DNA of 64,000 nt from the NCBI RefSeq assembly GCF_011006175.1, contig NZ_CP048795.1:1104491-1168490 (forward strand), given 5' to 3'. A model generated the notes under the pieces. It made no database searches and was not told the DNA's origin. It saw only the letters and a program-made list of their open reading frames with translations. How positions within the stretch are numbered: position 1 is the first letter of the stretch; each line of letters starts with the position of its first letter. This document shows positions 51,819-59,925 of this stretch, one piece after another. The position numbers and the translations under genes are program-made. This stretch comes from Hydrogenobacter sp. T-8 (GTDB lineage Bacteria; Aquificota; Aquificia; Aquificales; Aquificaceae).

Positions 51819-52809
51819 AGTCCCTATACCAAAGGTAGAATTCCTCGGTAAAGTATCTGACCCTTCTTTTCTTGAACTCCCTCTTGGAGAAAAGCACCTT
51901 GTAATCTTTTAAGGACAACTCCTCCGCTATTTTTCTGACAAGGGCTTCTACCTCACCTCTGTCCCTTCCGTGCACCATGGAAAAGAGGTTATACCTCCAA
52001 ACAGCGTTTGTAGTTCGCTCGTAGCAATGGGAAACTCCCTTAAAGCCCGCTATAAACCTTCCCACTTCCTCAACCCTCTCCTTTTCCACATTCCATACAG
52101 CCATCCCATTGGCAATCCAACCAGCCCTTCTATGGAAAAGGATAGCTCCTATCCTCCTGAGAATACCCCTCTCCTTAAGGGAACGCATAAGCTCAATAAG
52201 CTCTTGCTCTTTAACTCCGAGCTTTTTTGACCATTCAAGAAAGGGTCTTTTTACAAGTGGCATATCTTCCTGAGTAACTTTCACCAGCCTTATCTCTATA
52301 TCCTCAAGCGGTCTGTAAATAAGTTCCCTTTCTTCTACCTCCTCCCTCTCTTCAAGGTTTTCGTAGGTAAGTCTAACTCCAATCTTGAACATTCTGACAG
52401 TTCTGAGTATTACAAAGTCTTTTACACCAACCCTCTGTGCCATAAGTCTTACAGTATCCTCAAGGCTTAAGGGAGCGTTGGGCGGAACCGCCAGCGTAAA
52501 CCAAAGATTGAACTCATCTTCTCTTTCATAGTTATGACTAACGCCTGGATGGGAATTTATAAACCTTGCAACATCCTCAATCTTCCCTAGCTCAACCCTA
52601 AAGGCTACGAGCGAAGAGTCATATCCAAGCATTCTCGTATCGTATATAGGTGATATCTGCCTGATGATTTTCTCCTGTTTAAGGGTTTTTAGCACCTCTA
52701 TTACCTCTTCCTCTTTCATGCTAAGCCTATCCCCTATAGACAAAAAAGGTCTTTGGGTAATTGGTATTTCCTGTTGAACTTCCTTGAGCAGGCTTTCGTA
52801 TTCCCCCAT
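51793..52809 (-). CDS. Fused siroheme decarboxylase-like protein (AhbAB/NirDL type)
   Basis: Two Lrp/AsnC-like modules follow each other in 338 residues. Module 1 (about 1-160) has an HTH-like start (LSIGDRLSMKEEEVIEVLKTL) and GVSHNYEREDEFNLWFT; module 2 (about 185-338) repeats it with KKLGVKEQELIELMRSL and GVSHCYERTTNAVWRYNLFSMVHG. These His-x-Tyr-x-Arg elements are typical of the siroheme decarboxylases AhbA/AhbB and NirD/L/G/H, acting in alternative heme or heme d1 synthesis. The start at 52809 was preferred to 52869, whose extra 20 residues look unrelated. No other heme gene is adjacent. Confidence 0.85.
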   Translation of the reverse strand: MGEYESLLKEVQQEIPITQRPFLSIGDRLSMKEEEVIEVLKTLKQEKIIRQISPIYDTRMLGYDSSLVAFRVELGKIEDVARFINSHPGVSHNYEREDEFNLWFTLAVPPNAPLSLEDTVRLMAQRVGVKDFVILRTVRMFKIGVRLTYENLEEREEVEERELIYRPLEDIEIRLVKVTQEDMPLVKRPFLEWSKKLGVKEQELIELMRSLKERGILRRIGAILFHRRAGWIANGMAVWNVEKERVEEVGRFIAGFKGVSHCYERTTNAVWRYNLFSMVHGRDRGEVEALVRKIAEELSLKDYKVLFSKREFKKRRVRYFTEEFYLWYRDFIGAVSSF

Positions 52810-52885
52810 GGCAAGTTTTAAATATAAACTCTTTGTATGTGATTGGCAACTTACTTTTATCCTCAACAAGATGTGAGAAAAGGTG

Positions 52886-52891
52886 TATAAT
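52886..52891 (+). promoter_or_regulatory. Candidate -10 box (TATAAT) of tRNA-Val
   Basis: TATAAT ends 11 nt before the first base of the mature tRNA, an ordinary distance for a short 5' leader removed by RNase P. Confidence 0.5.
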
Positions 52892-52902
52892 ATTTAGTTG
52901 TT

Positions 52903-52974
52903 GGGCGATTAGCTCAGAGGCAGAGCGCCATCCTCACAAGATGGAGGTCGGAGGTTCAAGTCCTCCATCGCCCA
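52903..52974 (+). tRNA. tRNA-Val (anticodon CAC)
   Basis: A 72-nt cloverleaf: acceptor GGGCGAT pairs with ATCGCCC, D-arm GCTC...GAGC, anticodon stem CCATC/GATGG with loop CTCACAA (anticodon CAC, reading GUG), T-arm GGAGG-TTCAAGT-CCTCC, discriminator A at 52974. The CCA end is not encoded. It stands alone between the siroheme-decarboxylase-like gene and the hydrogenase relic. Confidence 0.97.
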
Positions 52975-52993
52975 TTATCTACAAAGTTCAATA

Positions 52994-53021
52994 TTGACAA
53001 ATATCATATTCTGTCTATGTT
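52994..53021 (+). promoter_or_regulatory. Candidate sigma-70 promoter of the hydrogenase relic (TTGACA-N16-TATGTT)
   Basis: TTGACA at 52994-52999 and TATGTT at 53016-53021 are 16 bp apart, followed by a leader with AAAGGAGG 6 nt before the hyaA ATG at 53051. It is one of the few places in the window with a good -35. Confidence 0.5.
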
Positions 53022-53050
53022 TTAAGCATAACTACCTAAAGGAGGCTAAG

Positions 53051-53468
53051 ATGGAAAGCCTTTATCACATATACAAAAGGAGGGGATACACAAGGAGAGA
53101 TTTCTTAACCTCCGCTCTTTTGCTTTCTACCGCCCTCGGATTATCCTCTTCCTTGCTACCAAAAGTCGTCAAAGCTCTCGAGGTAAAACCAAAGCCTGTG
53201 GTGATATGGCTTGAGTTTCAGGACTGTGCGGGTTGCACCGAGTCTTTTATAAGAAGCACAAGCATATTGCCTACCGATGTCCTTTTAGATTACCTTTCCC
53301 TTGAATATCATAAAACCCTCATGTCTCCCTCGGGCTTTTATGCGGAGGAATCAAAAAGAGAAGCAATGGAAAAGCACAAAGGCAAGTATGTGCTCGTGGT
53401 AGAAGGCTCTGTTTCTCCTAAGGATAAAGGTGTATACTGCACTGTAGCCGGCAAGTCAAACGTAGACA
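53051..53468 (+). pseudogene. hyaA: [NiFe] hydrogenase small subunit, N-terminal 40 percent
   Basis: From the ATG at 53051 the frame encodes a Tat signal (YTRRDFLTSALLLSTALGL) and the start of a periplasm-facing uptake hydrogenase small subunit, with the proximal-cluster pair EFQDCAGCTESF and VVEGSVSPKDKGVYC. After GKSNVD (about 53465) homology stops; the frame runs to 53551 through sequence that belongs to hyaB in another frame. The C-terminal part with the remaining iron-sulfur ligands is missing. A normal small subunit has about 360 residues. Confidence 0.88.
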
Positions 53469-54575
53469 CAGGTTGTGCAAGTTCACACCATCTTTGGTGG
53501 AAAGAACCCCCATCCCAACTTTGCGGTGGGGGGTATGCCATCGCCCATTGACCTTGATAGCGACACAGCCATAAACATGGAAAAGCTCGGAAGGGTCAAA
53601 ACATTGATAGACCAGATGGTAGACTTTGTGGATAGGGTTTACCTTCCGGACATAGTGGCTATCGCCAGTTTTTACAAAGAGTGGTTCCAAAAGGGGGAGG
53701 GTATTGGTAACTTTTTGGTGCTTGGAGAACCAGAGGGCGACTCCTACAGAGAAGGTAAATTTTTCATTCCACCCACCTTTATAAGAAACAGAAGGTTGGA
53801 AGCCTATGAGGATGTGGACTACTCAAAGGTGGAGGAGTATATTACCCATAGCTGGTATAGTTATTCTAAGGGGGATCAGGTGGGACTTCACCCCTTTGAA
53901 GGTGAGACGGTGCTTAATTACACAGGTCCAGAACCACCCTATGAATTTCTTAATGTGGAGGGTAAATATAGCTGGCTGAAGGCTCCAAGGTACGATGGTT
54001 TGCCTGCGGAGGTGGGCCCTCTTGCCAGAGTTTTATCTCTATACGCAAGGGATATGCTTGGTGTAAAGGAATTGGTAGATTCCTATCTCTCAAAACTCGG
54101 ACTTAACCACTCAGCCCTCTTTTCAACCATGGGCAGGACACTTGCCAGAGGCATAGAAACCCACATCTACGCACACGCTATGAAAAGATGGTATGATGAG
54201 CTAATAGAAAACATAAGGTCTGGAGATACAAAAACCTTTAACGCGGAAAAATGGAAACCTTCCACTTGGGAGAAGGAAACAAAAGGGCTTGGCCTCATGG
54301 AAGCACCAAGGGGTTCCCTTTCCCACTGGGTTCACATAAGAGATGGCAAAATAGAAAACTATCAGGCTGTGGTGCCTACCACATGGAACGGCTCACCAAG
54401 GGATGCAAAGGGTCAACCATCTCCCTACGAAGCCTCCCTTGTGGGACACGCCCTTGCAAATCCCCAAGAACCTCTTGAGATTTTAAGAACCATACACTCC
54501 TTTGACCCTTGCCTTGCCTGTGCGGTGCATCTATATAGAGAGGAAGAAGAGCTAACCTCAGTAAGGATCCTGTAG
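53469..54575 (+). pseudogene. hyaB: [NiFe] hydrogenase large subunit, C-terminal 60 percent
   Basis: The frame picks up inside the large subunit with QVHTIFGGKNPHPNFAVGGMPSPID and continues to the authentic C-terminus: HPFEGE, YSWLKAPRYDG, EVGPLAR, EAPRGSLSHW, VPTTWNGSPRD and the nickel-binding DPCLACAVH, followed by a short tail normally removed by the maturation protease. About 220 N-terminal residues, including the first nickel-binding CxxC, are lost. A TAG lies just upstream in this frame (about 53463), so it is not fused to hyaA. No maturation genes follow. Confidence 0.9.
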
Positions 54576-54607
54576 CTTTAACTTTCTAAGGGAATAAAAT
54601 TAATACC

Positions 54608-56050
54608 ATGGGTCTGAAGGAGAGCCTCCTCAAGGTTTCCGATTTTGTGTATAAACTTCCAGAGAATACACTGCAAGGGCAGAAGGTTCCAGTATACTTC
54701 TACCTTAGTGATAAACTCTTTGAGCTTCTTGAGGAGGATGCCATAAGGCAGGCGGGCAACGCCGCAACCTTGCCTGGCGTTGAAAAAGCTATATATGTTA
54801 TGCCAGATGTGCATGTGGGTTATGGCTTTCCTGTGGGGGGCGTGATGGCAACGGATATAGAGGAGGGTGTCATAAGCCCCGGGTCCATAGGATACGATAT
54901 AAACTGCGGGGTAAGGCTCATAGCCACCAACCTTACCGCAGACAGGGTTCAACCCGTAAGAAGAGAGCTTATGCAGGAGATACTCAAGAGTGTGCCTGCG
55001 GGTGTAGGTTCAACAGGAAGGCTTAGACTTTCAAAATCTGAGCTTTCTGAAGTTGCAGTAAAGGGTGCTCGCTGGGCGGTGGAAAAGGGTTTTGGCTTTG
55101 AAGAAGACCTTACGCATATAGAAAGCGGTGGAGCCCTTCCCGAGGCTGACCCTTCAAAGGTTTCAGACTTTGCCTTTCAAAGAGGGGCAGAAGAGCTTGG
55201 AACTGTAGGCTCTGGAAACCACTTTGTAGAAGTGCAATACGTGGATGAGATATACGACGAAGAAGTTGCACAAAAACTTGGGCTAAGCGTAGGGCAGGTT
55301 ACCATAATGGTTCATTCAGGTTCAAGGGGCTTTGGTCATCAGGTGTGCGTGGACTATCTAAAGACCGCAAGGGAAGCCTTAAGAAAGTATCAAATAAATA
55401 TACCAGATATGCAACTGGCTTGCATGCCCTTTAGCTCCCTAGAGGGGCAGGACTACTTTAAAGCTATGAACTCCGCTGCCAACTACGCCTTTGCCAACAG
55501 GCAGATATTGGGATATCTGACCGCAGACACAGTCCGCAGGTTTTTTGGACTTTCATGGGAAGAGCTTGGCTACAGGCTTATTTACGACCTTGCCCACAAC
55601 ATAGGTAAAGTGGAAGAACACGGGATAGATGGTAAAAGAAAGAAACTCCTCGTGCACCGCAAAGGTGCCACCAGAGCCTTTCCGCCACACAACCCTGACA
55701 TTCCGCCTGCCTATAGGGATATAGGTCAACCGGTGCTTCTGCCAGGGGATGTGGGAAGGTATTCTTTCCTCCTTGTGGGTCAAGAAAAAAGCATGGATAT
55801 GAGCTTTGGAAGCGCATGCCATGGGGCAGGAAGGCTCATGTCAAGAACAAAGGCAAAAGAGTTTGTAAAAAAAGAAGGGCTTGAAAAAGTGCTTGGCGGT
55901 CTTGTGGTAGTGGCAAGGGGCAAAGGAACTGTGGCGGAGGAAATTCCGCAAGCATACAAGGATGTCTCAGAGGTTGCCTATGTGGTTCATTCACTGGGTA
56001 TAGCAAAACTGGTGGCGAGGTTCAAACCCTTAGGCACTTTAAAGGGTTAA
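54608..56050 (+). CDS. rtcB: RNA-splicing ligase RtcB
   Basis: Joins RNA 2',3'-cyclic phosphate or 3'-phosphate ends to 5'-OH using GTP and manganese. The 480 residues show MPDVHVGYGFPVGGV, GSIGYDINCGVRLI (metal-binding Asp and Cys), GSGNHFVEVQ, VHSGSRGFGHQV and the guanylate-accepting histidine in GSACHGAGRLMSR. Length is standard. It lies 32 bp behind the hydrogenase relic and 30 bp before rpsA. Confidence 0.97.
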   Translation: MGLKESLLKVSDFVYKLPENTLQGQKVPVYFYLSDKLFELLEEDAIRQAGNAATLPGVEKAIYVMPDVHVGYGFPVGGVMATDIEEGVISPGSIGYDINCGVRLIATNLTADRVQPVRRELMQEILKSVPAGVGSTGRLRLSKSELSEVAVKGARWAVEKGFGFEEDLTHIESGGALPEADPSKVSDFAFQRGAEELGTVGSGNHFVEVQYVDEIYDEEVAQKLGLSVGQVTIMVHSGSRGFGHQVCVDYLKTAREALRKYQINIPDMQLACMPFSSLEGQDYFKAMNSAANYAFANRQILGYLTADTVRRFFGLSWEELGYRLIYDLAHNIGKVEEHGIDGKRKKLLVHRKGATRAFPPHNPDIPPAYRDIGQPVLLPGDVGRYSFLLVGQEKSMDMSFGSACHGAGRLMSRTKAKEFVKKEGLEKVLGGLVVVARGKGTVAEEIPQAYKDVSEVAYVVHSLGIAKLVARFKPLGTLKG

Positions 56051-56054
56051 GTGT

Positions 56055-56060
56055 TATAAT
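56055..56060 (+). promoter_or_regulatory. Extended -10 promoter (TGT-TATAAT) of rpsA
   Basis: TGTTATAAT just after the rtcB stop, followed about 10 nt later by GGAGG (56071-56075) and the rpsA ATG at 56081, so this transcript has a short leader with a normal ribosome-binding site. Confidence 0.5.
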
Positions 56061-56080
56061 AAAAAATTCTGGAGGAACTT

Positions 56081-57652
56081 ATGGGCGAGTTTGAAAAGCT
56101 ACTTGAAGAAGGTCTTGAACTTAAAGAACTAAAAAGGGGTGAGGTGATAAAGGGGAAGGTGGTGAAGATAGACGAAAGAAACATCTACGTGGATGTGGGG
56201 TACAAGGTAGAGGGTATAATATCAAGGGAAGAACTGCCAGATGCAAGGGTTGGTGATGAGATAAAGGCAGTGGTTGTAAGGTTCACAAAAGGTGGCTCTC
56301 CCCTTCTATCCTATAGGAGGTATCTTGAAGACAAACTAACAGGCTTTTTGAAAGCCTGCTATGAGAAGGGCAAATTTATAACAGGAACGGTGGTAGAAAA
56401 GAAGGATGACGGTTATGTGGTGGATGTTAGCGGTCTAAGGGTTTTTCTCCCCATGAAAGAAGCCATCAGAAACCTCAGAGAAGGCAAGAAGATAGTGGCA
56501 AAGATAACAGAGTTTAAAAGAGAAGAGGATGGGCTTAAGGTGGTCCTCTCCCAAAAGGACTATATAAAAGCTCAGGAGGAAAAAAAGAGGGCAAGGCTCC
56601 TTTCCAAGATAAAGGTGGGAGACCTGGTTGAAGGCAAGGTGATAAAGATAGACCCAGAAAAGGGCATAACCCTGCTAGTGGGCAATGCACTCAGAGCCTT
56701 CCTCCCCCTTGAGGAACTAAGCTGGGGAAGGGACAGAAACCCCTACAATTATGCGGAGATTGACGAAAGGCTAAGGGTGAAAGTAAAGAGGATACCCAAG
56801 GACGGTCAGTTTATATTTGTAAGCCTAAAAGAAACAAAGGAAAACCCATGGCAGAAAGCACAGCAGAGCATACAGAAGGGTCAGGTGGTAAACGGAAGGG
56901 TTTTAGAGGTTAGAGAGAACGGGCTAATCTTTGAGGTCATGGAAGGGGTGGAAGGTTTTGTGCCAAAGGATGAGATATCTTACGACGGAAGCATCCCCAA
57001 AAAGGGCGACAGGGTCTCTGCTCAAGTGCTTGACTTTGACCCCAAAAGGCATAAGCTGGTCCTCAGCATAAAGAGAACTCTTCCAAAACCATGGGAGGAG
57101 TTTATAAAGAAATATCCAGCTGGTAGTAGAGTTGTGGGAACAGTGGAGAAGATAGAGGGCGCAAGGGCTATAGTAAGCCTTGAACAGGGTGTGCAAGGTG
57201 TTATTCACAGGAGCGACCTTGCTTGGATAAAGCCTGGAAGGATAGAAGATGTGCTTAAGGTAGGTCAATCCATCGAGTTCGCTGTGCTTGGGCTTGACGG
57301 AAGGTTTGTAAAACTTGGTCTTAAACAGCTCACAGATAACCCTTGGGAGACAGTCCTCAAAAATTACAAAGTAGGTGATAAGGTAAAACTAAAGGTAAAG
57401 AGCGTGCACCCCTTTGGTGCCTTTTTGCAGTTTCCGGAGGGTATAGATGGGCTCCTTCCCATATCTGAGATCCCAAAGGGTCTAAAACTTCAAGAAGGTC
57501 AAGAAGTGGAAGCGAGAATAATAGAGCTTTCTCAAGACAAGATAACCTTCAGCATGAAGGAAAAGGAAGAGGAGAAGAAAGAAGATATAATAACCACCTC
57601 TGATAAGGGCTTTACGCTGGGAGACATACTCAAGAAAAAGATGAAAATATGA
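56081..57652 (+). CDS. rpsA: 30S ribosomal protein S1
   Basis: The 523-residue protein is a string of about six S1 (OB-fold) repeats; starts such as GEVIKGKVVKIDERNIYVDVGYKVEGIISREEL, GTVVEKKDDGYVVDVSGLRVFLP, GRVLEVRENGLIFEVMEGVEGFVP and KLKVKSVHPFGAFLQFPEGIDGLLP mark them. S1 binds mRNA and helps 30S subunits load, which is of interest beside the apparently leaderless genes. Ribosome-binding site GGAGG. It overlaps the HU-like gene by ATGA. Confidence 0.95.
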   Translation: MGEFEKLLEEGLELKELKRGEVIKGKVVKIDERNIYVDVGYKVEGIISREELPDARVGDEIKAVVVRFTKGGSPLLSYRRYLEDKLTGFLKACYEKGKFITGTVVEKKDDGYVVDVSGLRVFLPMKEAIRNLREGKKIVAKITEFKREEDGLKVVLSQKDYIKAQEEKKRARLLSKIKVGDLVEGKVIKIDPEKGITLLVGNALRAFLPLEELSWGRDRNPYNYAEIDERLRVKVKRIPKDGQFIFVSLKETKENPWQKAQQSIQKGQVVNGRVLEVRENGLIFEVMEGVEGFVPKDEISYDGSIPKKGDRVSAQVLDFDPKRHKLVLSIKRTLPKPWEEFIKKYPAGSRVVGTVEKIEGARAIVSLEQGVQGVIHRSDLAWIKPGRIEDVLKVGQSIEFAVLGLDGRFVKLGLKQLTDNPWETVLKNYKVGDKVKLKVKSVHPFGAFLQFPEGIDGLLPISEIPKGLKLQEGQEVEARIIELSQDKITFSMKEKEEEKKEDIITTSDKGFTLGDILKKKMKI

Positions 57653-57891
57653 AAAAGAAAACCCTTGTTGAGAGGCTACACGAGGAGTATTCTCATGTTT
57701 ACTCAAAGAAAAGGGTCTATAAGATGATAAATTTTCTATTAGATAGGATGAGAGAAGGTATAGCCTCTGAGGATGGCTTGAAGATTTCAGGCTTTGGCAG
57801 TTTCAGAAGGAAGGGTAAACGAGTCCTGTTCAGACCAAGCAAAAAGCTCATAAGCAAGTTGAAATCAGAAGCTAAAAGGCTTAAAATGTAA
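57649..57891 (+). CDS. HU/IHF-like DNA-binding protein
   Basis: The 80-residue basic protein has the HU pattern: helical N-terminus (LVERLHEEYSHVYSKKRVYKMINFLLDRM), the KISGFGSFRRKGKR arm (usual L.GFGTF...R) and the end VLFRPSKKLISKL. It is divergent from canonical HU but the fold should be the same: a homodimer bending DNA. It is translationally coupled to rpsA, and tRNA-Pro follows 6 bp behind. Confidence 0.85.
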   Translation: MKKKTLVERLHEEYSHVYSKKRVYKMINFLLDRMREGIASEDGLKISGFGSFRRKGKRVLFRPSKKLISKLKSEAKRLKM

Positions 57892-57897
57892 ATTTAA

Positions 57898-57970
57898 CGG
57901 GGTGTGGCGCAGGCGGAAGCGCGCTGGCATGGGGGGCCAGAGGTCACGGGTTCAAGTCCCGTCACCCCGA
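57898..57970 (+). tRNA. tRNA-Pro (anticodon GGG)
   Basis: A 73-nt cloverleaf: acceptor CGGGGTG/CACCCCG (with the C1-G72 pair typical of bacterial tRNA-Pro), anticodon stem CTGGC/GCCAG with loop ATGGGGG (anticodon GGG), T-arm ACGGG-TTCAAGT-CCCGT, discriminator A at 57970. CCA is not encoded. Likely cotranscribed with rpsA and the HU-like gene. Confidence 0.97.
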
Positions 57971-57992
57971 TTTTAAAAGAGGAGGTACGAAT

Positions 57993-58631
57993 ATGGTTGT
58001 GATCGTCCAGCCCGTAGAAAAGGACTTGGAAGCATTGGTTCTAAGAGTGTTCCTCAAATCTATTGATGTGCTTGGGGGACTTTCAAAGCTGGCGGAATAC
58101 AAAACCCTCACATGGCTTCCATCCCTTGCCAGAGCAGTTTACTGTGTGGTGCTTAGGGAAGAGTATTTCAAAACGGACAGAGAAATAGCGGAGAAGGTAG
58201 GTCTTACTGTCCAAACGGTAAGAAACATCTTAAGGGCTGAACCCTCTACCGCTCTTGAAAAGCTCAAAAGGATAGAGGAGCTTCTTGAAGAAGAGAAGAA
58301 GGAATTAAAGGTCCATACCGCGGGCGGAATAGCAAAACTTGCCTACAAACTCGTAAAGGAAGGGCACGAAGAACCTCAGGTATTTCTCCAATACTGTGAG
58401 AGGGTTGCTTATGCCCTTGACATACCATGGGCTTATATGGTGCTCAAAAGACTGAAAGGAACAGACTTTCCCATACAGTCCGCGGGGGCCATATCTGACA
58501 GATTTGAGGGTGTTTACATAAAGGGCAGAACCGCAAAGGAAGTGCTTCAGGAACTGGAATATCCCATAAAGAACCCAGCTGATCTTCTACACAGGATAAA
58601 GGAAAACCTCAAGATGCATGGGCTGGAGTGA
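57993..58631 (+). CDS. Probable regulatory protein with HTH and near-KaiC-type domain
   Basis: The 212-residue protein has an HTH around residues 65-85 (TDREIAEKVGLTVQTVRNILRA) and a C-terminal region resembling the 'probable regulatory domain' found next to KaiC-type ATPases in archaea and thermophilic bacteria (TDFPIQSAGAISDRFEGVYIKGRTAKEVLQELEYPI). No KaiC gene is in the window. A ribosome-binding site GAGGAGGT precedes the ATG. It follows tRNA-Pro by 22 bp. Ligand and targets are unknown. Confidence 0.65.
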   Translation: MVVIVQPVEKDLEALVLRVFLKSIDVLGGLSKLAEYKTLTWLPSLARAVYCVVLREEYFKTDREIAEKVGLTVQTVRNILRAEPSTALEKLKRIEELLEEEKKELKVHTAGGIAKLAYKLVKEGHEEPQVFLQYCERVAYALDIPWAYMVLKRLKGTDFPIQSAGAISDRFEGVYIKGRTAKEVLQELEYPIKNPADLLHRIKENLKMHGLE

Positions 58632-58632
58632 C

Positions 58633-59694
58633 CTAATCCTTTAGTATCCTCTTTTCGTATATGAGTGCAAGGGTGAACAAAGTTGTAAATACTATAGGTC
58701 CAAGGAATATGCCCACAAAGCCGAAGGTCAGCAAACCGCCTACTATGGAAAAGAAGAGCACTATGTAGGGCATGCTTACGCCCATTTTCATTATGAGGGG
58801 TCTTATAAAGTTATCTATGGTGGATATAACGAACATGCCGTATATGAACATGAAGATACCGTTGTATAAACCCTTGACCGCAAAGGTATAGACCGCCACT
58901 GGAAACCAGACAAAACCCGCACCGAAGGGCGGTATAAAACTGCTCATGAAGGTAGCCATGGCGAGAAGTACGGCATAGTCCATACCAGCCAGCTTGTATC
59001 CTATGAAGCCTACCGTGCTTTGGGCTATACCAACGCCTATGGAACCGTATACGGTAGCGAGAACTGTCTTGTATATGGTAATAAACACCTGTTCTACATC
59101 CTCTTTGTGCATAGGAAGAAACCGCTCTGCGAACCTCACAAACTTTGGACCATCCCTTAGGATAAAAAAGAGCGTAAGCAGGAATACAAAGCTCTTGAAG
59201 ATAAAGCTACCCACAGCTGGCACCATGGACGCCGCAAGGTTTAACCCCCTTTGCAGAAAGTCTCTAAGACCGCTCATAAGGATGCCTTTGAACTCTTCAG
59301 ATTCTAAGTAGGCTATAAAGCTGTCTATTTCTTCCTTGGTAAGTATTTTCTTAAGCAATGGGTTTTCAAGTATGCCCCTTATCAGGTCCATGTAGGAACT
59401 GTTTTGGGTGAGACTAACTGCAAGATGGAGAAGGTCTATGGACTGCCTTATTGCCATGGTTAAAAGAAGGCTGAAGGGAATCACCACAAGGGCAAGCACA
59501 AGGAGGGTGAGTGCAAGGGCGGAGGGTGTGTTGCCTATTCTCTTTGCAAGTTTTATATGAACAGGATAAAGGACAAGAGAGAATATAACCGCCCAGAGTA
59601 TGGGTTTAAGAAAGGGAAGGAGCATGGTAAGAGCAAGGGCGGTAAAAAAGCCTGTAAGGGAAAGGAGAAAGTAAAGAAAGACTCTTTCTCTCAC
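58633..59694 (-). CDS. AI-2E family (PerM/YdiK-like) membrane permease
   Basis: The 353-residue protein has N-terminal helices (LPFLKPILWAVIFSLVLYPVH), a soluble middle segment with many Leu and Ser, and the conserved C-terminal helices PPFGAGFVWFPVAVYTFAVKG, IDNFIRPLIMKMG and FGFVGIFLGPIV, typical of the AI-2E transporter family. Some relatives are sodium/proton antiporters and the signal-molecule role is proven for few. Convergent with the preceding regulator gene (1-bp gap). Confidence 0.9.
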   Translation of the reverse strand: MRERVFLYFLLSLTGFFTALALTMLLPFLKPILWAVIFSLVLYPVHIKLAKRIGNTPSALALTLLVLALVVIPFSLLLTMAIRQSIDLLHLAVSLTQNSSYMDLIRGILENPLLKKILTKEEIDSFIAYLESEEFKGILMSGLRDFLQRGLNLAASMVPAVGSFIFKSFVFLLTLFFILRDGPKFVRFAERFLPMHKEDVEQVFITIYKTVLATVYGSIGVGIAQSTVGFIGYKLAGMDYAVLLAMATFMSSFIPPFGAGFVWFPVAVYTFAVKGLYNGIFMFIYGMFVISTIDNFIRPLIMKMGVSMPYIVLFFSIVGGLLTFGFVGIFLGPIVFTTLFTLALIYEKRILKD

Positions 59695-59712
59695 AAGACT
59701 AAATTATAAGTT

Positions 59713-59925
59713 ATGGAAAGGTGTCCAAGGTGCGGAGCTTTGCTTGAGGTTATAGAGTGTTGTGGCGGTGGGATATTTAGGTGCGGTAGCTGTGGTGAGT
59801 ATTACTTCTACGGAGAGCTTATAAAGTCTCAAAAGGACTTTGAGGAGGTCTCCTCAGAAGCTCAAGTGCAACATCCCGTGGAGGATACCCCTCAACCACC
59901 ACTCTGTAGACCGCAGTGCTTATAG
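59713..59925 (+). CDS. Possible small zinc-ribbon protein
   Basis: The 70-codon frame begins ERCPRCGALLEVIECCGGGIFRCGSCGEYYFYGEL: two CxxC knuckles 19 residues apart form a convincing zinc ribbon. TATAAG lies just upstream of the ATG. The second half of the frame runs antisense inside gpsA for 107 bp and has no recognisable character, which lowers confidence. Function unknown. Confidence 0.45.
   Translation: MERCPRCGALLEVIECCGGGIFRCGSCGEYYFYGELIKSQKDFEEVSSEAQVQHPVEDTPQPPLCRPQCL

Noticed and set aside
53472..54575. A functional short hydrogenase large subunit starting at the GTG 53475
   Set aside because: It lacks the first nickel-binding CxxC and about 220 residues, so it cannot hold the active site.
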